Origin: CAIZWU01 sp942492905
GTDB lineage: Bacteria > Verrucomicrobiota > Verrucomicrobiia > Verrucomicrobiales > V1-33
Length of the DNA stretch: 64,000 nucleotides
NCBI GenBank assembly: GCA_942492905.1
Contig: OW818657.1
Coordinates: 1,488,001 to 1,552,000 of the forward strand
Direction of reading: 5' to 3'
Part shown: piece after piece, positions 60,009-64,000 of the stretch
Layout of the letters: the number at the start of each line of letters is the position of its first letter
Numbering within the stretch: position 1 is the stretch's first letter
The notes under the pieces: generated by a model
Seen by the model: the letters and a program-made list of their open reading frames with translations, nothing else
Databases searched by the model: none
What the model was told of the DNA's origin: nothing
Program-made: the position numbers and the translations under genes

Positions 60009-62189
60009 ATGATCTCTCCCCGATTTACCCTCGTTTTGCTCGTCCTCTCCGGTTTGTCCGCTTCGGTCCATGCCGAGGGTGAATGGAATCCTGACACCAC
60101 TTTCCCGGCGCTGACGCCGGAGGAGGCAATCAGGACCATCGAAGTCCCGAAGGGTTATCGGCTGGAGTGCATTGCCAGCGAACCGATGGTCGAGGAGCCG
60201 GCCAGTATCGCCTTCGACGGCAATGGATCGCTCTATGTCTGCGAATGGCGGACCTATATGCAGGACGAGCATGCGACCGGCCAGCTCGATCCGGTGAGCC
60301 GGGTGGTGAAGCTGACGGACACTGATGGCGATGGCAAGATGGACCGGCGGACCGTCTTCATCGACAAGGTGATCCTGCCCCGCACCGTGCTCCCCCTGCA
60401 CGATCGCGTGCTGGTGAACTTCACGGAAGACCAGACCATCTGGGCCTATTACGACGACAACAAAGATGGGGTGGCCGACCGCCGCGAGGTCGCTTGGCAA
60501 GGGGAGCCGGACCATGGCAACATCGAGCACCAACAGACCGGGCTGCTCTGGAATCTCGACAACACAATTTGCACGAACGACCGCCGCTTCCGCTGGAACG
60601 GCGGCAAGCTGGAAGCCATGCCGCACAGCCGGGGCCGCATCAGCCAGTGGGGGCTGGCGCGCGATAACGACGGCCGGTTGATCTGCTCGTGGGGCGGCGG
60701 CGCGAATCCCGCGCACAGCTTCCAGTTGCCCGCGGGCTATCCAATTCTCGACCTCCCTGAGCACGAGGAAGGTTATTTCCGCCCGTGGGGGATCTGCCCG
60801 GTGTGGGACTACAGTGATGGCGGATATGATGTGGAACGCCAGGCCCAGCTGACGCATTTTTCCGCCGCCTGTGGACAGAGCGTGGTGCGCAGCCCGCTGT
60901 TCCCGGAATGGCAGGGCAACTCCCTCGGTTGTGAGCCGGTGGGCCGCCTCATCCGCATGACGCGCTACTCCTGGCAGGACGGCCAGGGCACCGCGCACAA
61001 CGCATTTCCCGGCAGCGAATTCATCCGGGCCAAGGACGGCTACTTCCGCCCGGTCTGGACCGAGTGCGGCCCGGACGGCGGGTTCTACATCGCGGATCTC
61101 TACCGCGGGATCATTCAGGAAAAGGAGTGGTTTCCCACCGCCGTCACGCCGGAGCTGCGCGCCCGCTACGTGGAGGACTACCGCAAAAACAAGCTGGAGC
61201 TCTGGACCGAGCGTTATGAACGCGTGAAGCGCTGGGGCATGATCAAGGTCCACCGCCACGGCCGAATCTACCGACTGCTCCCGGAAGGCAAGTCCGCCCT
61301 CAAGCTCCCGCACATGCTGGACGAATCCCCGGTAGAACTGGTGGCGCATCTGGCCAACCCCAGCGGATGGTGGCGCGATACCGCGCAGATGCTCATCGTT
61401 GCCCGCGGGGACAAGACCGCAGTCCCGGCCCTGGAACAGATGACCAGCCATCCTGACACCAACGCCCGCATTCACAGCCTCTGGGCCCTCCGCGGTCTCG
61501 ATGCGCTGAAGCAGGAAACCGCGCTGGCCGCCCTCAAGGACAAGGAACCCCGGGTGCGCCGCGCCGCCGTGCAGCTCGCCGAACCCTGGCTGGGGCAGCA
61601 GGACGGCGCCATCGTGGCCGCTATTAAAACCCTCGGCAGCGATCCCGATGCCCAGGTGGCCACCCAGGTCTTCCTGGCATGGCGCGCGGTGGAGCAACCC
61701 GGCAACTTCCAGCCCGGCAACCGTCCGCTCCCCCTCGTGGCAGCCCTCAACCGCAATGAGGCCGACGAAACCCTCCAGCGGAAACTCAGCCCGACGGCGC
61801 GCCAGGGCCGGCTGGTCTACGAGAGCCTCTGCATGTCCTGCCACGGGCTCGACGGCATGGGCGTGAAGGCCGCCGACGCCTTGCTGGCTCCGCCGTTGGC
61901 CCAGTCCGCCTGGATGGCCGATAACGGAAACCTCCCCGTGCTCGCCCGCATCCTCCTCAAGGGCCAGACCGGCCCCATTGAGGGCATCAGCTATGGCGCC
62001 GGCCTGATGCCGCCCCTGGAAAAAACCCACACCGACGAGCAGCTCGCCCATGTCCTCACCTACGCAGGCGAACGCTGGCACAACTGGAACACCCCCCTGA
62101 CCGCCGATGACATCGCGAAGATCCGTCAGGAAACCGGGGAGCGGTCCGACCCCTGGACGCACGAGGAATTGAAGGCGCTTGGGAAGTAG
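60009..62189 (+). CDS. PVC-type heme-binding CxxCH dehydrogenase-like protein
   Basis: A protein of 726 residues from the ATG at 60009, with a signal peptide (MISPRFTLVLLVLSGLSASVHAE). It has a sugar-dehydrogenase-like propeller (about 35-430; PKGYRLECIASEPMVEEP, DTDGDGKMDRRTVFIDK), HEAT-like helices (about 440-580), then a C-terminal cytochrome c domain with CMSCH near residue 608 and a distal Met in GAGLMPPLEKTHTDEQ. Members are expanded in planctomycetes and verrucomicrobia and are thought to oxidise carbohydrates or alcohols in the periplasm. It resembles the larger protein at 36616-40419 but lacks DUF6807. It is convergent with uvrA across a large palindrome. Confidence 0.88.
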   Translation: MISPRFTLVLLVLSGLSASVHAEGEWNPDTTFPALTPEEAIRTIEVPKGYRLECIASEPMVEEPASIAFDGNGSLYVCEWRTYMQDEHATGQLDPVSRVVKLTDTDGDGKMDRRTVFIDKVILPRTVLPLHDRVLVNFTEDQTIWAYYDDNKDGVADRREVAWQGEPDHGNIEHQQTGLLWNLDNTICTNDRRFRWNGGKLEAMPHSRGRISQWGLARDNDGRLICSWGGGANPAHSFQLPAGYPILDLPEHEEGYFRPWGICPVWDYSDGGYDVERQAQLTHFSAACGQSVVRSPLFPEWQGNSLGCEPVGRLIRMTRYSWQDGQGTAHNAFPGSEFIRAKDGYFRPVWTECGPDGGFYIADLYRGIIQEKEWFPTAVTPELRARYVEDYRKNKLELWTERYERVKRWGMIKVHRHGRIYRLLPEGKSALKLPHMLDESPVELVAHLANPSGWWRDTAQMLIVARGDKTAVPALEQMTSHPDTNARIHSLWALRGLDALKQETALAALKDKEPRVRRAAVQLAEPWLGQQDGAIVAAIKTLGSDPDAQVATQVFLAWRAVEQPGNFQPGNRPLPLVAALNRNEADETLQRKLSPTARQGRLVYESLCMSCHGLDGMGVKAADALLAPPLAQSAWMADNGNLPVLARILLKGQTGPIEGISYGAGLMPPLEKTHTDEQLAHVLTYAGERWHNWNTPLTADDIAKIRQETGERSDPWTHEELKALGK

Positions 62190-62235
62190 CGGGGCGCCGG
62201 AGGTGACTCACCGCAGCAGCCCCTGAGAAGCGCTG

Positions 62236-62336
62236 ATGGGGGTGGACGAGGCTCCTGCCGAGTTGCGACTGGCTGGGTTTCCATGATCATGGAAAACCAA
62301 TGCTCTGGAACTCGGCAGGAGCCTCGTCCACCCCAT
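62236..62336. repeat. Large palindromic repeat between convergent genes
   Basis: Arms of 28-29 bases (62236-62264 and 62309-62336) are perfect inverted copies apart from one extra G on the left. Inside lies a second, 18-base perfect palindrome, TTTCCATGATCATGGAAA (62278-62295). The arm sequence GGTGGACGAGGCTCC recurs, nearly unchanged, at 48723-48746. It could fold into a two-step hairpin in RNA from either gene and may also act as a bidirectional transcription stop. Confidence 0.85.
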
Positions 62337-62383
62337 GCGGCCTTTACGGGGTTCCGGACCGGGAATGACTCCGGGCCTTGCGG

Positions 62384-64000
62384 TCAGGGGCGCGCCTTCG
62401 GGTGCAGTCTGGATTTCAGATAGTGGCCGGTGAGGCTGGAGGGGCAGGCGGCGATGGCTTCGGGGGGGCCTTCGACGAGGACCTGGCCGCCGCCGGAGCC
62501 GCCTTCCGGACCCATGTCGATGATCCAGTCGGCGCATTTGATGACATCGAGATTGTGCTCAATCACGATGAGGGTGTTGCCGGTATCGCGCAGGCCGTAG
62601 AGGACGTGCATCAGGCTGTCGATGTCCGCGAAGTGCAGGCCGGTGGTGGGTTCGTCAAGAAGGTAGATGGCGCGGCCGGTGGCGCGTTTGGAGAGTTCGC
62701 CGGAGAGCTTGATGCGCTGGGCTTCGCCGCCGCTGAGGGTATTGGCGGCCTGACCGAGACGGAGGTAACCGAGGCCGACCCGGCACATCATGCGCAGCTT
62801 GTCGCCGAGGCCGGGGACGGTGCGGAAGAATTCGGCGGCTTCGTCGAGAGTCATTTCCAGCACCTCGGCGATGTTGCGGCCCTTGAAGGTTACTTCGAGG
62901 ACTTCGCGGTTATAACGTTTTCCCTCGCAGGCCTCGCAGGTGACGTAGGCGTCGCTGAGGAAGTGCATGTCGATCCGGATCTGGCCATCGCCCTCACACA
63001 TCTCGCAGCGGCCGCCGGCGGTGTTGAAGCTGAAGGTGCCGGTGGTATAGCCCCGCACCTTGGAGGACGGGAGCTTGCTGTACAGATCGCGGATCAGGGT
63101 GAAGGCGCCGACGTAGGTGGCAGGATTGGACCGCGGGCTGCGGCCGATGGCGCTTTGGTCGATCACCACGGCTTTGTCGATCTGGGTGAGGCCGCTGATG
63201 CTGGTGTGTTTGCCGGGGGCTTCCTTGGAGTAGTAGAGGCGGCGGAAGAGTTCGCGGCGCAGGATGTCATCCACGAGGGTGCTCTTGCCGCTGCCGCTCA
63301 CTCCGGTGACGCAGACGAGGCAGCCCAGGGGAAAGCCGACATCCATGCCGCGGAGGTTGTTTTCCGCCGCGCCATGCACGGTGAGCCAGCCATTGTCCTG
63401 ACCGGGCTTGAAGGGAGGGGGGATGACGCGGCGGGAGGGCAGGGGGATGCGGGCGGTGCCGGCAAGGTAACGTCCGGTCAGGGAAGCAGGGTCCTTCATC
63501 ACCGCTTTCGGGGTGCCGCAGGAGATCACTTCGCCCCCGCGCGGGCCGGCCCCGGGGCCCATATCGATGAGCCAATCCGCCGCGGCCATGGTGTCCTCAT
63601 CATGCTCCACCACCACCACGGTATTGCCGAGGTCCCGCAGTTCCTTGAGGGTGGTCAGCAGGCGGTCGTTGTCGCGCTGGTGCAGGCCGATGCTGGGTTC
63701 ATCCAACACATAAAGCACCCCGCTGAGCCGCGATCCCAGCTGACTGGCCAGCCGGATGCGCTGGCCTTCGCCGCCGGAGAGGCTGCCGTATTCGCGGTCG
63801 AGGGTGAGGTAGCCGAGTCCAACATTGGCCAGAAACCCGAGCCGGGCCCCGAGTTCTCTTAACACTTCACTGCAGGCCACTTTGAGCTTCTCCTCCACCA
63901 CCAGCCGGGGCACTGCGGCGCAGGCTTCGGTGATGGTGAGGGCGGTGAATTGGTCGATGGAGATTTCCGTGGCGGGCTCCTTCCGGGAGGTGCCGGAAGC
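62384..64000 (-). CDS. uvrA: Excinuclease ABC subunit A, C-terminal part (5' end cut by window edge)
   Basis: UvrA is the damage-recognition ATPase of nucleotide excision repair. The 538 visible codons hold the second signature and Walker B of the first ATPase (SLSGGEGQRIRLASQLGS, LYVLDEPSIGLHQRD), the second Walker A (VCVTGVSGSGKSTLVDDIL), and the CEMCEGDGQIRIDMHFLSDAYVTCEACEGKRYN zinc module as CEMCxGxG plus CxxCxGKRY. They also hold the second signature LSGGEAQRIKLSGEL with Walker B IYLLDEPTTGLHFAD. The frame is open to the window edge and the N-terminal third lies outside. There is no start codon to choose within this window. Confidence 0.97.
   Translation of the reverse strand, partial: ASGTSRKEPATEISIDQFTALTITEACAAVPRLVVEEKLKVACSEVLRELGARLGFLANVGLGYLTLDREYGSLSGGEGQRIRLASQLGSRLSGVLYVLDEPSIGLHQRDNDRLLTTLKELRDLGNTVVVVEHDEDTMAAADWLIDMGPGAGPRGGEVISCGTPKAVMKDPASLTGRYLAGTARIPLPSRRVIPPPFKPGQDNGWLTVHGAAENNLRGMDVGFPLGCLVCVTGVSGSGKSTLVDDILRRELFRRLYYSKEAPGKHTSISGLTQIDKAVVIDQSAIGRSPRSNPATYVGAFTLIRDLYSKLPSSKVRGYTTGTFSFNTAGGRCEMCEGDGQIRIDMHFLSDAYVTCEACEGKRYNREVLEVTFKGRNIAEVLEMTLDEAAEFFRTVPGLGDKLRMMCRVGLGYLRLGQAANTLSGGEAQRIKLSGELSKRATGRAIYLLDEPTTGLHFADIDSLMHVLYGLRDTGNTLIVIEHNLDVIKCADWIIDMGPEGGSGGGQVLVEGPPEAIAACPSSLTGHYLKSRLHPKARP

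Noticed and set aside
59946..62162. A 738-codon open frame antisense to the PVC CxxCH gene
   Set aside because: It mirrors the high-GC coding strand codon for codon, has no signal, domain or ribosome site, and the plus-strand protein is clearly real.

Overview
The window reads as chromosomal DNA of a Verrucomicrobiota bacterium, probably Verrucomicrobiales-like. The supporting evidence is two PVC-type heme-binding CxxCH dehydrogenase-like proteins, a Trx7/PDZ protein of the type known from planctomycetes and verrucomicrobia, a PEP-CTERM-like surface protein, several very large secreted beta-helix or LamG proteins, and DUF1080 and DUF6807 modules. No rRNA, tRNA, CRISPR array or replication origin was seen. 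Both ends are cut: a pectate-lyase-like gene runs off the left edge and uvrA runs off the right edge. Layout. 1-5.9 kb (minus strand): pectate lyase-like protein, a secreted beta-helix protein, miaA, and an RRM protein with its own terminator. 6.3-13.8 kb: deoC, a PEP-CTERM-like protein, a DevBCA-type ABC exporter (permease, ATPase, adaptor), a TPR protein, a NERD membrane protein and an FKBP isomerase. 14-29.7 kb: secreted and carbohydrate-active genes, comprising a beta-helix protein, DUF1080, a PIG-L-like protein with a glycosyltransferase, an S9 peptidase, Trx7/PDZ, PhoD, a hexose-phosphate mutarotase, an esterase, a two-enzyme SGNH/alpha-beta hydrolase fusion and a GH5-like enzyme. 29.9-30.75 kb: a complete IS5-type element with TA flanks. 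30.9-36.2 kb: VOC protein, DUF2238, YkgJ, AlkC, an aminoglycoside phosphotransferase-like kinase and an FGE-like protein. 36.6-48.7 kb: a giant PVC dehydrogenase-cytochrome-DUF6807 fusion, a triple LamG protein, an IS110-type element with a frameshifted transposase, and a tricorn-like S41 protease. 57-64 kb: a slipin/NfeD pair, a low-GC orphan, a second PVC CxxCH protein and uvrA. The most unusual part is 49.0-56.9 kb. It holds twelve small genes, all on the plus strand, mostly orphans or immunity-like families (SUFU, DUF6984, DUF5076, SMI1/KNR4-like). Many are followed by an imperfect inverted repeat in which the unpaired bases sit on the gene-proximal arm and the distal arm often carries GGTTGCC. 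This is the architecture of integron attC recombination sites, although the canonical core boxes are degenerate and no integrase lies in the window. I read it as a sedentary integron-like gene-cassette array. Two further dispersed repeats precede some of its genes, and a remnant of one cassette gene lies about 4.4 kb outside the array. How the genes work together: most of the window outside the array serves the outer envelope and polysaccharide use (lyase, GH, esterases, DUF1080, PVC dehydrogenases, mutarotase, adhesin-like beta-helix and LamG proteins). A second group handles nucleic acid maintenance (miaA, deoC, alkC, uvrA).
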